Assembly: GCA_001873675.1 (NCBI GenBank)
Contig: MNZP01000121.1
Coordinates: 1 to 20,312 of the forward strand
Direction: 5' to 3'
Length of the DNA stretch: 20,312 bases
Source: Syntrophaceae bacterium CG2_30_49_12
GTDB lineage: Bacteria > Desulfobacterota > Syntrophia > Syntrophales > CG2-30-49-12
Below, piece after piece: positions 6,192-13,837 of the stretch. Below the pieces are notes generated by a model. That model did not search any database. It was not told the origin of the DNA and saw only the letters and a program-made list of their open reading frames with translations. Each line of letters starts with the position of its first letter. The stretch's first letter is position 1. The translations under genes and the position numbers were made by a program.

Positions 6192-6521
6192 ATGAGTAAA
6201 TGGAAGATGGTGGTGCTGGTTGTCGGGCTTTTAATGGCGATTTCAATGAGCAGTTTTGCTGAAGAAGGCGCGAAAACCACCGCGGATGGGGGATTAGTAG
6301 GGCTTGGCGCCGGGCTTGGCGCCGGTTTAGCCATTGGTTTGGCTGCACTTGGCGGGGGGATTGGTCAAGGTAGAACAGCGGGTTCTGCCTTAGAAGGAAT
6401 AGCCAGGAATCCTGGGGCGGCTGATAAGATGTTTGTCCCCATGATTTTAGGATTGGCTCTGATAGAATCGTTGGTTTTGTATGCCTTTGTTATCTCTTTC
6501 TTTCTCCAGGGAAAAGTTTAA
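6192..6521 (+). CDS. atpE: F-type ATP synthase subunit c
   Basis: The 109-residue proteolipid is longer than usual because residues 1-23 look like a cleavable signal peptide ending SSFA. Then come two membrane helices around the polar loop ALEGIARNPGAADK. The ion-binding carboxylate is E92, in ALIESLVLY. Q59 in GGGIGQG, S93 and Y97 are the positions that hold Na+ in Ilyobacter-type rings, but the Thr after S93 is replaced by Leu, so H+ or Na+ coupling is undecided. The start is ATG 6192, because the strong AAAGGAGG (6173-6180) is 11 nt away; a TTG at 6183 would be too close. A 12-bp tandem repeat encodes the LGAGLGAG stretch. Ends 3 bp before the next gene. Confidence 0.95.
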   Translation: MSKWKMVVLVVGLLMAISMSSFAEEGAKTTADGGLVGLGAGLGAGLAIGLAALGGGIGQGRTAGSALEGIARNPGAADKMFVPMILGLALIESLVLYAFVISFFLQGKV

Positions 6522-6524
6522 AAG

Positions 6525-6962
6525 ATGCTTCCTTCCATAAACATTTATTTGCTTGTTATTCAAGGGGTTATTTTTCTTATTGTCCTGTGGTTTTTAAATA
6601 GGAACCTTTTTAGACCTCTTTTGACGATACTACATGAGAGGGATGAGAGGACGGAAGGATTTTTACAAAAATCCAGTGAAATGGGAGAGAAGGCAAAAGA
6701 AACTTTTGCGGAATATGAGGAAAAGTTGCGCCAGGCCAGAAAAGAAACCTTGGGAATAAAGAAAAAGTACATCTTGGAAGGCGCGGAAAAAAGAGAAGAA
6801 ATCTTTGGTAAGGTTAGACAGGAAATCAGCGTTTTTCTTGAGGAGATAAGGGGCAAAATATCGGAAGAAACGGAATCGTCCCGGAAAGCTCTTTATCCGC
6901 AGACAGAAACTCTGGGGCGGGCAATAGCCGAAAAGGTCCTGGGAAGAAGCGTCCAGATATGA
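6525..6962 (+). CDS. atpF: F-type ATP synthase subunit b or b' (first copy)
   Basis: The 145-residue protein has one N-terminal membrane helix (about 7-23) followed by RNLFRPLLTILHERDERTEGF and a long charged helix rich in Lys, Glu and Ala up to the C-terminus. This is the peripheral-stalk b-subunit plan. It starts 3 bp after atpE and its last 4 bp overlap the next gene (ATGA), so translation is coupled. Two adjacent and different b-type genes imply a heterodimeric b/b' stalk as in cyanobacteria, phototrophs and several deltaproteobacteria. Which copy is b' cannot be fixed from sequence alone. Confidence 0.88.
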   Translation: MLPSINIYLLVIQGVIFLIVLWFLNRNLFRPLLTILHERDERTEGFLQKSSEMGEKAKETFAEYEEKLRQARKETLGIKKKYILEGAEKREEIFGKVRQEISVFLEEIRGKISEETESSRKALYPQTETLGRAIAEKVLGRSVQI

Positions 6963-7525
6963 AAATTATTTTTTACACAGTGGGAATGACTCTATTAGCT
7001 GTGGCGGAAGCGGGCGCCTCTCAGGAAGGACGTGGAGGATCGTCTCTATGGCCGTTTGTTTTTCAAGTAATCAACTTTCTTCTCCTTCTTTTTGTGCTGT
7101 ACAAATTTGCTCTTCCCAAAACAAAAGGGTTTTTCGTCGAGCGAAGCCAAAAGATTAATCTTTCTTTAAAAGAAGCTGAAGAAGCCAAAAGTTTTGCCGA
7201 GAAAAAGTTAAGGGAATATGAGGCAAAGTTAATTGCCTTAGATAAAGAAGTGGAAGACATCCGTAATCTGGCCCAAAATGAGGGACAGGCTGAAAAGGAA
7301 AGAATAATTGCAGAAGCTGGAAAAGAGGCAGAATCGTTAAAAAAGCAGGCAAAGGCTCTTACAGAACAAGAAGTAAGAAGCGCTAAACAGGAACTGAGAA
7401 GAGAGGTGGCAAGATTATCCCTGGATAAGGCAGAGAAAATAATTAAAGCCTCGATAAATGAAGGCGATCAAGAGCGTCTTATTATTGATCACACTAAAGA
7501 GATAACATCTTCTCTGACATATTAA
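6959..7525 (+). CDS. atpF: F-type ATP synthase subunit b (second copy)
   Basis: This 188-residue protein is longer than its neighbour. Residues 1-20 look like a signal or first membrane segment, followed by LWPFVFQVINFLLLLFVLYK (about 30-49) and the b-type hinge LPKTKGFFVERSQKI. The rest is a long amphipathic helix ending in ARLSLDKAEKIIKASINEGDQERLIIDHTKEI, the C-terminal region that meets subunit delta in F1. It is the last gene of the operon: delta, alpha, gamma, beta and epsilon do not follow, and the next gene is convergent. F0 and F1 are therefore encoded at separate loci. Confidence 0.9.
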   Translation: MKIIFYTVGMTLLAVAEAGASQEGRGGSSLWPFVFQVINFLLLLFVLYKFALPKTKGFFVERSQKINLSLKEAEEAKSFAEKKLREYEAKLIALDKEVEDIRNLAQNEGQAEKERIIAEAGKEAESLKKQAKALTEQEVRSAKQELRREVARLSLDKAEKIIKASINEGDQERLIIDHTKEITSSLTY

Positions 7526-7552
7526 ACAAAAAGACGCCAAAGGTAGTTTGCC

Positions 7553-7575
7553 CTCTCCGGTCCTATCCGGAAGAG
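7553..7575. terminator. Possible shared stem-loop between convergent operons
   Basis: CTCTCCGG (7553-7560) pairs with CCGGAAGAG (7567-7575) with one bulged A and a 6-nt loop, at the point where the F0 operon and nfnB meet. It overlaps the nfnB stop codon and has no clean T-run, so termination is a guess from position. Confidence 0.25.
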
Positions 7576-8984
7576 AGGTATGCATGGATGGCCCGGGCCG
7601 CTTTTTTCCCGGCGCCCATGGCAAGGATTACCGTGGCTGATCCGGTGACAATGTCACCTCCCGCATAGACCCCTTCCCGGCTTGTTTTCCCGGTTTCATC
7701 TTTTGTGATCAGGTAACCCCGGCGATTTATTTCCAGTCCAGGAGTTGTCGCCGGAATAATGGGATTTGCCATTGTTCCGACAGCCACCACCACAGTATCC
7801 ACATCAATCACATACTCTGAACCCTGGAGGGGAACCGGTCTTCGTCTCCCCGATTCGTCAGGTTCGCCCAGTTCCATCCTCTGGCACCTCATCCCCTTTA
7901 CCCAGCCATTTTCATCGCCTATGTATTCCACGGGATTCGTGAGAAGCTTGAACTGGACACCTTCTTCCTTCGCATGGTGGGCTTCCTCTATCCTGGCCGG
8001 CATTTCTACCTCCGTGCGGCGATAGATGATATAGGCGTTCTCTGCACCTAGCCGGAGGGCTGTCCTGACCGAGTCCATAGCCACGTTGCCGCCGCCGATA
8101 ACGGCGCAATTTTTGCCCCGGACAATAGGTGTGTCGTATTCCGGAAATAGGTATGCCTTCATCAGATTGGACCTGGTCAGGTACTCATTGGCCGAATATA
8201 TACCGCTGAGATTTTCTCCCGGTACATTCATAAAGACCGGTGCGCCGGCGCCCACGCCAAGGTAAACGGCAGCAAAGCCATCTGCGAAGAGTTCATCCAC
8301 CGTCTTGATTCTTCCGATCACGGCGTTGGTTTCGATCTTTACTCCCATTTTTTTCACATAATCAACCTCGGCCTCCACAATCCTCTTCGGCAGACGAAAT
8401 TCGGGTATCCCATATACGAGGACACCTCCCGCCTTGTGAAGGGCCTCGAAGATTGTCACCTCATACCCTAATTTCACGAGATCGCCGGCGATCGTCAGGC
8501 CTGAGGGACCGGCGCCAACCACGGCAACCCTTTTCCCCCTCGGCGCCGCCCATTCCGGGATGGACATTTCTCCCTTTTCCCGTTCGTAATCGGCGGCAAA
8601 ACGCTCCAGTCTCCCTATGGCCACCGGTTCCCATTTTTTCCCCAGGACACAAAACTTCTCACACTGATCCTCCTGGGGACAGACACGACCGCAGACAGCG
8701 GGAAGGGAGTTTGTCTCCTTTATCGTACGTGCAGCCTCGATAAATCTCCCCTCTGCGATAAGGCGGACAAAAGCGGGTATATTGACCTCCACGGGACATC
8801 CTTCGATACAACAGGGTTTCTTACACTGGATGCACCGTTTTGCCTCGGTCATTGCTGTCTCTTCCGTATAGCCGAACGGGACCTCCTCAAAGTTGTGGGT
8901 CCGGACCTTTGGGCCCTGTTCCGGCATCTTCTGTCGGGGAACTCTAACCTTCTTTTCCTTAGCTTTCTTTTCTTCAGCCTCCAT
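7563..8984 (-). CDS. nfnB: NfnB-type (GltD-like) flavoprotein subunit of NADH-dependent ferredoxin:NADP oxidoreductase
   Basis: About 473 residues with the full architecture of glutamate-synthase small-chain-like flavoproteins. Numbered from GTG 8990, cysteines C53, C56, C60/C61 and C65 and C100, C104, C110 and C114 serve two [4Fe-4S] clusters. The FAD motif GAGPSG is at 159-164. A second nucleotide fold carries CAVIGGGNVAMDSVRTALRLGA and RRTEVEMPAR for NADPH, and the C-terminus has GVYAGGDIVTG. Placement directly after the nfnA-like gene, with no GltB large subunit, argues for NfnAB rather than glutamate synthase. The complex couples ferredoxin and NADH oxidation to NADP+ reduction, and reversibly back, by flavin-based bifurcation in the cytoplasm. 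I chose ATG 8984 (AGGTG upstream) over GTG 8990; the start overlaps nfnA. Confidence 0.88.
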   Translation of the reverse strand: MEAEEKKAKEKKVRVPRQKMPEQGPKVRTHNFEEVPFGYTEETAMTEAKRCIQCKKPCCIEGCPVEVNIPAFVRLIAEGRFIEAARTIKETNSLPAVCGRVCPQEDQCEKFCVLGKKWEPVAIGRLERFAADYEREKGEMSIPEWAAPRGKRVAVVGAGPSGLTIAGDLVKLGYEVTIFEALHKAGGVLVYGIPEFRLPKRIVEAEVDYVKKMGVKIETNAVIGRIKTVDELFADGFAAVYLGVGAGAPVFMNVPGENLSGIYSANEYLTRSNLMKAYLFPEYDTPIVRGKNCAVIGGGNVAMDSVRTALRLGAENAYIIYRRTEVEMPARIEEAHHAKEEGVQFKLLTNPVEYIGDENGWVKGMRCQRMELGEPDESGRRRPVPLQGSEYVIDVDTVVVAVGTMANPIIPATTPGLEINRRGYLITKDETGKTSREGVYAGGDIVTGSATVILAMGAGKKAARAIHAYLSSG

Positions 8985-9807
8985 GTTCACACCTGTATCT
9001 TTCCATCGCCTCTTTTTCCTGGCACAGGTACATCCTGAGGCGGCTCATCAAGAGATCGAAATCAACGTCATGACCATTGAATTCGGGACCGTCCACACAG
9101 GCAAATTTCGTTTGACCACCCACCGATACCCGGCAGGCGCCACACATCCCGGTAGCATCAACCATGATCGGGTTCAGAGAGACAATGGTCTTTATACCAT
9201 AAGGCCTGGTTACGTTGCATATTACCCGCATCATCGGCACCGGACCGATGGCAAATACCCGATCAATCTTCTCTTTTGCATCTATCAGATTCTGCAAAAC
9301 GGCGCTGACGAAGCCGTGGAAACCGTAACTGCCGTCGTCTGTGGCCACTACGAGTTTATGACTCGCATCTTTCATCTCTTCTTCAAGGATCAGGAGATCT
9401 TTTGTCCTTGCCCCGATGATGGATGTTACTCTATTGCCCGCTTCCTTCAGGGCCACGGCAATGGGATAGATGACACCCACACCGACACCCCCGCCAACGC
9501 AGAGTACATGACCGAAATTTTCGATCTCTGTGGGGTTGCCGAGGGGGCCTTGAATGTCGGTTATACAATCACCTGCCCTCAGTGCAGCGAGGGCGGCCGT
9601 TGTCTTACCCACGACCTGAAAAATAATGGTGATCGTACCCTTTTTTTTATCAGAATCCACGATGGTCAGGGGTATCCTTTCACCTTTCTCGTCAATTCTC
9701 AGAACGATAAACTGGCCGGCCCTTCTCTTTTCCGCAACGGCGGCGGCTTCAATGACCATCTTTACCACGTTCTCTGACAGATCGGTTTTCTCTACAATTC
9801 TATTCAT
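8974..9807 (-). CDS. nfnA: NfnA-type ferredoxin-NADP reductase subunit alpha (sulfide dehydrogenase small-subunit family)
   Basis: The 277-residue protein follows the PyrK/SudB/NfnA plan: an N-terminal FAD-binding barrel (RAGQFIVLRIDEKGERIPLTI, about 29-49), an NAD-binding fold (HVLCVGGGVGVGVIYPIA, about 100-117; IIGARTKDLLI) and a C-terminal cluster loop MVDATGMCGACRVSVGG...FACVDGPEF. C222, C225 and C237 bind the [2Fe-2S] cluster; the nearby D217 sits where Nfn enzymes are reported to use an Asp as fourth ligand. The subunit takes the NAD(H) side of the bifurcating complex. ATG 9807 follows AGAGGT at good spacing. The gene begins 24 bp after a tRNA-Arg gene on the same strand and overlaps nfnB, forming one transcription unit. 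Confidence 0.88.
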   Translation of the reverse strand: MNRIVEKTDLSENVVKMVIEAAAVAEKRRAGQFIVLRIDEKGERIPLTIVDSDKKKGTITIIFQVVGKTTAALAALRAGDCITDIQGPLGNPTEIENFGHVLCVGGGVGVGVIYPIAVALKEAGNRVTSIIGARTKDLLILEEEMKDASHKLVVATDDGSYGFHGFVSAVLQNLIDAKEKIDRVFAIGPVPMMRVICNVTRPYGIKTIVSLNPIMVDATGMCGACRVSVGGQTKFACVDGPEFNGHDVDFDLLMSRLRMYLCQEKEAMERYRCEHGG

Positions 9808-9831
9808 AGACCTCTATAAGTCCTTTATTTT

Positions 9832-9908
9832 TGGCGCGCCCAGCAGGATTCGAACCTGCGACATCCGGATTCGTAGTCCGACGCTCTATCCAGCTGAGCC
9901 ATGGGCGC
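9832..9908 (-). tRNA. tRNA-Arg, anticodon ACG (decoded as ICG)
   Basis: Read on the minus strand, a full cloverleaf can be drawn. The acceptor stem is GCGCCCA/TGGGCGC (perfect) with discriminator G. The D-arm is GCTC/GAGC. The anticodon arm TCGGA-CTACGAA-TCCGG has ACG at positions 34-36, and a 5-nt variable loop follows. The T-arm is GCAGG-TTCGAAT-CCTGC, and CCA is encoded at 9832-9834. The length is 74 nt plus CCA. Inosine at position 34 would let it read CGU, CGC and CGA. nfnA starts 24 bp downstream. Confidence 0.96.
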
Positions 9909-9985
9909 GCTGCTGCTATTTCTTACCAGGATATCACAACAAAGCCAAAAATCAATAGGGGTTCCCAAAAAACTCTCTGACCTGG

Positions 9986-10019
9986 CTGGACAGCGTAAAT
10001 CGCTAAGTGGCATGTCCAG
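9986..10019. repeat. Short inverted repeat
   Basis: CTGGACA (9986-9992) and TGTCCAG (10013-10019) are perfect complements enclosing a smaller GCG-TAAAT-CGC stem. It lies between the tRNA and the larger palindrome. The role is unknown; it could be a terminator-like or regulatory stem. Confidence 0.5.
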
Positions 10020-10051
10020 GAGGCGCGCCACGTCCTGCGCGCTGCTCTATG

Positions 10052-10190
10052 ATACCATTTCGCTTTCTTTGGCTAACTTTGTTGGCTTCGTCGTCGGCGT
10101 CCTCGACGTATTAGTAATACGCCTGCGGTGACTCCTCCTTGCCGCCGCGTTATCCTTTGAAAGCGAAATGGTATGAGGTATTCCTACCTC
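10052..10190. repeat. 123-bp palindromic element plus adjacent small hairpin
   Basis: ATACCATTTCGCTTTC (10052-10067) and its exact complement (10159-10174) bound a segment whose centre, GTATTAGTAATAC (10108-10120), is itself a palindrome on the midpoint. The arms continue to pair imperfectly inward (GGCGTC...CGTATTA against TAATACGCC...GACTCC). Right next to it GAGGTA-TTCC-TACCTC (10175-10190) forms a perfect hairpin. No gene is present. This looks like a MITE- or REP-type mobile repeat, or a strongly structured RNA. Confidence 0.65.
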
Positions 10191-10224
10191 AGTACACGCC
10201 GCAAGTGCTGGAGGGAGGTCATCC

Positions 10225-10842
10225 TTATGACTCCTTCGTAACCAGGGCGGACTTCAACTCCTCGATATTAAAGATCGGTACTTTGCAGGTGTACTTTTCG
10301 CAAAGATAAACGGTCGGACGATCTTTCGCAGGTTGTAGAGTTGCCGGAAAGGGAGAGATTGCGGAAAGCCTGTCGCCTCCGCCTCCCTCCTGCCGAAAGA
10401 TAAGGACTTTATTGGGCAGAAATATCCGATGAATAGTCTCGATCATCGCCCGGGTGGTCTCCTGAGCAAGATTCCCTGCAATGACGATCTCCTGAGATGG
10501 ACCGGCCATAAAATCCAGGGCACTGAGAAACTGGGTGTATGCCACCGGATAGGAGACAATCTCACCGGCAAAGGCCCGGGCCAATTGGTCGGCCTTCTCT
10601 TCCAACTCGATATTTCCGGTCATGCGGCCAAGACGCAAGAGGTTCAGAACAGCCACCGAATTGCCGGAGGGAAGGGCGCCGTCCTGGATATCCTTTGTTC
10701 TCACGATGAGGGCCTCGTTGTCCGGTCCCGTGAAGAATAGGCCTTCCGCTGCCTCATCCCAGAACAGGTCCAATATGGCCGTGTTCATGGTCAGCGCCTC
10801 TTCCAAATAGCGAATTTCACTTGAAGATCCGTTCCCTTGCAC
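10225..10842 (-). pseudogene. C-terminal fragment of DUF255/YyaL-type gene
   Basis: This 205-codon frame begins in the middle of the family: from SEIRYLEEALTMNTAILDLFWDEAAEGLFF through GALPSGNSVAVLNLLRLGRMTG to a C-terminal end with KVLIFRQEGG and VYLCEKYTCKVPIFNIEEL. These match the last third of YyaL/SSP411 proteins (thioredoxin-like N-terminus plus an (alpha/alpha)6-barrel). Only a weak GTG (10842) could start it and it overlaps the N-terminal fragment by 26 bp in another frame. It is a separated remnant of the same gene, not an independent one. Confidence 0.75.
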
Positions 10843-12019
10843 TCCCTAAGGCGGCATCGAGTTCTTCAGGGGTCATTCCTTTATGAACGGCAAAATCATT
10901 CAACTCCAGGGGGACACGGGGGATGCTGCAGCCGTCCTCGAAGTTTCCCGTTTCAGTGATGTCGTAGAAGTCGCAGAAAATCCCTCCCAGCTCATTCCCC
11001 AGGCATTCCTTGATCTCGCCAGGTTTCCAGAGATAGAAAAGACCTTCTTTGCCTTCGCTGTCCGCATCCTCTGCGGAATAAAATCCTCCCTCGGGGTCCG
11101 TCATTTCCCGCAAGACATAACTTAGGACCTCATGGACAACCGCCGCGTAGGATTTGCTTCCCGTGGCCTGATACGCCTCGGTATAAGCCATGGCCAGCAA
11201 GGCCTGATCATAGAGCATCTTTTCAAAATGAGGGACAAGCCATTTTTCATCCACGGAGTACCGGTGGAAGCCGAAACCGATCTGGTCGAAAATCCCGCCC
11301 CGGCGCATGGAATCGAGAGTCTTTTCCACCATGACAAGAGCCTGGGCATCTCCCCTGCGCCTGTGCCATCTCAAGAGGAAGGTCAGTTGATGGGCCAGGG
11401 GAAACTTCGGGGCGTTTCCGAACCCTCCCCACCTCGGATCAAAACTCCTCGCAAGTCCTTCGTGTCCCTTTTGCAGGGTATGCAGGCCCAGTATCTGCTC
11501 CTCCGACACGGGGCCACCCTTCGGTTGGACGGCCTGTGCAATCTCTTCTCCCGAGCTTAAAATCCTGCCCCTGTCGTTTTGCCACAGGGAGGCAATCTGG
11601 GTCAGGAGTTCTACAAAACCTGACATGCCCATCCTTTTTCTTTTCGGAAAATAGGTCCCGGCAAAAAAAGGCTTTCCCTCCGGAGTCATGAAGATGGAAA
11701 GGGGCCATCCGCCTTGTCCCGTCAATGCCTGGCAGACCAACATGTAAACATGGTCTATGTCGGGCCGTTCCTCTCGATCCACCTTGATGGAAATATATGA
11801 TTCATTCAGGATCCGGGCAACTTCCCCATCTTCGAAGGACTCGTGGGCCATCACATGGCACCAGTGGCAGGTTGCATATCCGATAGAAAGAAAGATCGGC
11901 TTATCCTCGCTTTTTGCCCTTTGGAAAGCCTCGTCCCCCCACGGATACCAGTCTACGGGGTTTGCGGCATGTTGGAGAAGGTAAGGGCTCTTCTCATGAA
12001 GCAAACGATTTGGGCTCAA
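10817..12019 (-). CDS. DUF255/YyaL-type thioredoxin-domain protein, truncated by internal out-of-frame deletion
   Basis: The 400-residue frame starts with the canonical MSPNRLLHEKSPYLLQHAAN and contains a thioredoxin-like motif CHWCH (51-55), SFEDGEVARILN and IKVDREERPDID. The barrel part carries GGIFDQIGFGFHRYSVDEKWLVPHFEKMLYDQALL and YSAEDADSEGKEG. Intact homologues have roughly 670-700 residues. Here the frame ends right after ARERIFK, where relatives continue with a conserved segment of roughly 100 residues (K-DDK-LTSWNGLM type) before RYLEEAL. That segment is missing and the frame shifts, so the gene is probably non-functional unless this is an assembly error. The biochemical role of the family is not settled. 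It lies 12 bp after yraN in the same operon. Confidence 0.8.
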   Translation of the reverse strand: MSPNRLLHEKSPYLLQHAANPVDWYPWGDEAFQRAKSEDKPIFLSIGYATCHWCHVMAHESFEDGEVARILNESYISIKVDREERPDIDHVYMLVCQALTGQGGWPLSIFMTPEGKPFFAGTYFPKRKRMGMSGFVELLTQIASLWQNDRGRILSSGEEIAQAVQPKGGPVSEEQILGLHTLQKGHEGLARSFDPRWGGFGNAPKFPLAHQLTFLLRWHRRRGDAQALVMVEKTLDSMRRGGIFDQIGFGFHRYSVDEKWLVPHFEKMLYDQALLAMAYTEAYQATGSKSYAAVVHEVLSYVLREMTDPEGGFYSAEDADSEGKEGLFYLWKPGEIKECLGNELGGIFCDFYDITETGNFEDGCSIPRVPLELNDFAVHKGMTPEELDAALGSARERIFK

Positions 12020-12031
12020 TTTTGTTTCCCC

Positions 12032-12424
12032 TTAGATAGCCAGATCGAAGGCGTTCTGAATGAGTTCGACCTCCTCCTTACCCTGAGGTAACATTTTAAT
12101 GGCCACCACATCGAATCTTGCGTTACATTGATGAAGGTGTTTTTCCTTTATATAATTCAGGGATATTTTGGAGATCTTTTTCTGCTTGTTCAATCCGACC
12201 GAAAGCTGGGGATCGCCAAACTCTTCCGATTTCCTGCTTTTTACCTCTACAAAGACAATGTTGTCCTGATCCCTTGCTACGATATCAATCTCTCCGAACA
12301 GGCATCTGTAATTACGCTCCATGATCCGATATCCCGCCTTCATCAAATACTCAACAGCTATCTCTTCTCCTCTTTTCCCCGTTCGGATTCTGTCGCTGCC
12401 CCCCGTATTCTTTGTCATGTGCAT
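12032..12424 (-). CDS. YraN family (UPF0102) putative endonuclease
   Basis: The 130-residue protein shows the whole family signature: GKRGEEIAVEYLMKAGYRIMERNYR (about 16-40), then FGEIDIVARDQDNIVFVEVKSR (about 43-64). The E45-x-D47...E60-x-K62 pattern is that of PD-(D/E)XK nucleases, and AISLNYI-like residues plus RFDVVAI follow. YraN proteins are predicted Holliday-junction or DNA-repair nucleases and are often found near rnhB; function is not firmly proven. ATG 12424 or 12418 are both possible. It sits 24 bp after the sigma-54 regulator and 12 bp before the YyaL gene, hence in one operon. Confidence 0.9.
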   Translation of the reverse strand: MHMTKNTGGSDRIRTGKRGEEIAVEYLMKAGYRIMERNYRCLFGEIDIVARDQDNIVFVEVKSRKSEEFGDPQLSVGLNKQKKISKISLNYIKEKHLHQCNARFDVVAIKMLPQGKEEVELIQNAFDLAI

Positions 12425-12448
12425 TTTGCCGGTCTGTTCTTTCCCTGG

Positions 12449-13837
12449 CTATTTTTTGAAATTACGTTTATCCAGGCCGTAGTGTTTCATTTTCCGGTAG
12501 ATTGTGCGGGGAGAAAGGCCGGTCTTTTTTGAAACATCCTTGATGCTCCCCCTGTACAATTTAAGGGCCTCCACAAGGTATGGACGTTCAATGTCCTTGA
12601 TCTGTTCTTTAAGCGGAGCTTCAAGGCCGGCAAGAGGAGAGAAAGTAACTTCAGGACTCAGATTTTTATCCAGGGGCGCCTTCTTTACCATATTGCCGAC
12701 CGTTACAATAGCGATTCTTTCCATGATATTGATTACTTCCCGTATATTCCCGGGCCAGGGATAACTGATGAACTGTTCCATTGACTCAGGTGAAATCTGA
12801 AGGGGTTCCCTGCCCATCTGGTGGGTAAATTTGTCAAGAAAATACCGGACCAGGGTGGGGATATCTTCCTCCCTTTCCCTTAAGGGGGGAAGATAAATGG
12901 GAATAACGTTAAGCCGGTAGTAGAGATCGGTGCGAAGCGTGCCGTCCTTGACACGCTGACTTAAATCCTGGTTGGTAGCGGCGATGATCCGTACATCCGT
13001 CTTGCGGGTTGTCTCCCCCCCCAAACGTTCAAAGGTCTTTTCCTGAATAACACGCAGAAGTTTTTTTTGCACGGCGGGAGAGGCATTTGCCACCTCATCC
13101 AGGAAAATGGTACCCCCATCAGCCTGTTCAAAGAGACCCATCCTTCCCTTATAGGCCCCGGTAAACGCCCCCTTCTCATGACCAAACAGTTCTGATTCGA
13201 GAAGGGTCTCCGAAAGGACGCCACAATCAACGGTAATAATAGGCCGTAATTTACGGCGGCTGTTATAATGAATGGTGCGGGCCACCAATTCCTTGCCGGT
13301 GCCGGTTTCTCCGGAGATAAGCACCGTAGAATCAAGGGGGGCAACGGATGTAATCATCCGAAAAACATTCTGCATCGCCTTGCTTTTACCAATAATACCA
13401 TCCAGACCGTAACGTTCGGAAACAATGGTGTTAAGTGTGCTTACCTGCTCTCTGAGACTTTGATTCTCTTTGGTTAAAGAGAGATGCTCTTCTATCTTCG
13501 AAAGAACGATATGGACATGTTCAAGATTTAATGGTTTGATGAGGAAATCACGGGCGCCGTATTTCATAACACAGACGGCAGATTCCACACTCGCATATCC
13601 GGTAATGACCACCACCTCTGTGGATGGAAATTGTTCACGTATCAGCCGCACCAGTTCTTCCCCGGAGACACCTGGCATCTTCAGATCAGTGATCACTACC
13701 TGACAGGCGATATTTTCAAGTATCTTCAAAGCAGACCCGGCGTCGGGAGCATCAAAGACCTGATGACCCCACTCGGCCAGTATCATCTGGAACGTTTTTC
13801 TAATATGCTCTTCATCATCTACGATTAGTATTTTCAT
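12449..13837 (-). CDS. Sigma-54-dependent response regulator (NtrC family)
   Basis: A 462-residue three-domain regulator. The receiver domain (1-115) has acidic D7/D8, phospho-acceptor D51, T79 and K101. The AAA+ domain (about 145-380) has Walker A GETGTGKE (176-183), the sigma-54 contact loop GAFTGA (223-228) and Walker B GTIFLDEV (242-249). The Fis-type helix-turn-helix ends the protein (LVEALKLYRGSIKDVSKKTGLSPRTIYRKM). When phosphorylated by the partner kinase it should hexamerise and open sigma-54 promoters. The start codon overlaps the kinase stop (ATGA, 13834-13837), so they form a coupled pair. The target genes and signal are unknown, and no clear -24/-12 promoter was found nearby. Confidence 0.95.
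   Translation of the reverse strand: MKILIVDDEEHIRKTFQMILAEWGHQVFDAPDAGSALKILENIACQVVITDLKMPGVSGEELVRLIREQFPSTEVVVITGYASVESAVCVMKYGARDFLIKPLNLEHVHIVLSKIEEHLSLTKENQSLREQVSTLNTIVSERYGLDGIIGKSKAMQNVFRMITSVAPLDSTVLISGETGTGKELVARTIHYNSRRKLRPIITVDCGVLSETLLESELFGHEKGAFTGAYKGRMGLFEQADGGTIFLDEVANASPAVQKKLLRVIQEKTFERLGGETTRKTDVRIIAATNQDLSQRVKDGTLRTDLYYRLNVIPIYLPPLREREEDIPTLVRYFLDKFTHQMGREPLQISPESMEQFISYPWPGNIREVINIMERIAIVTVGNMVKKAPLDKNLSPEVTFSPLAGLEAPLKEQIKDIERPYLVEALKLYRGSIKDVSKKTGLSPRTIYRKMKHYGLDKRNFKK

Larger units (their letters stand above)
9909..10224. other. 316-bp non-coding region upstream of tRNA-Arg
   Basis: I see no credible gene. The region holds the promoter area of tRNA-Arg next to 9908, the short inverted repeat at 9986-10019 and the palindromic element at 10052-10190. 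The remaining stretch to the end of the YyaL remnant at 10225 carries no recognised signal. Confidence 0.6.

Noticed and set aside
8893..9777. 294-residue open frame on the plus strand opposite nfnA/nfnB
   Set aside because: It lies entirely antisense to two strongly conserved genes, has low-complexity unfamiliar composition and no matching domain. It is a shadow frame.
7563..9807. Glutamate synthase small subunit plus dihydroorotate dehydrogenase electron-transfer subunit as separate pathways
   Set aside because: No GltB or PyrD partner is adjacent; the two genes overlap in the NfnAB arrangement with the expected cluster ligands.
9825..10031. Small minus-strand protein containing MAQLDRASDYESGCRRFESCW
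   Set aside because: This is the well-known spurious translation of a tRNA gene; the tRNA-Arg explains it.
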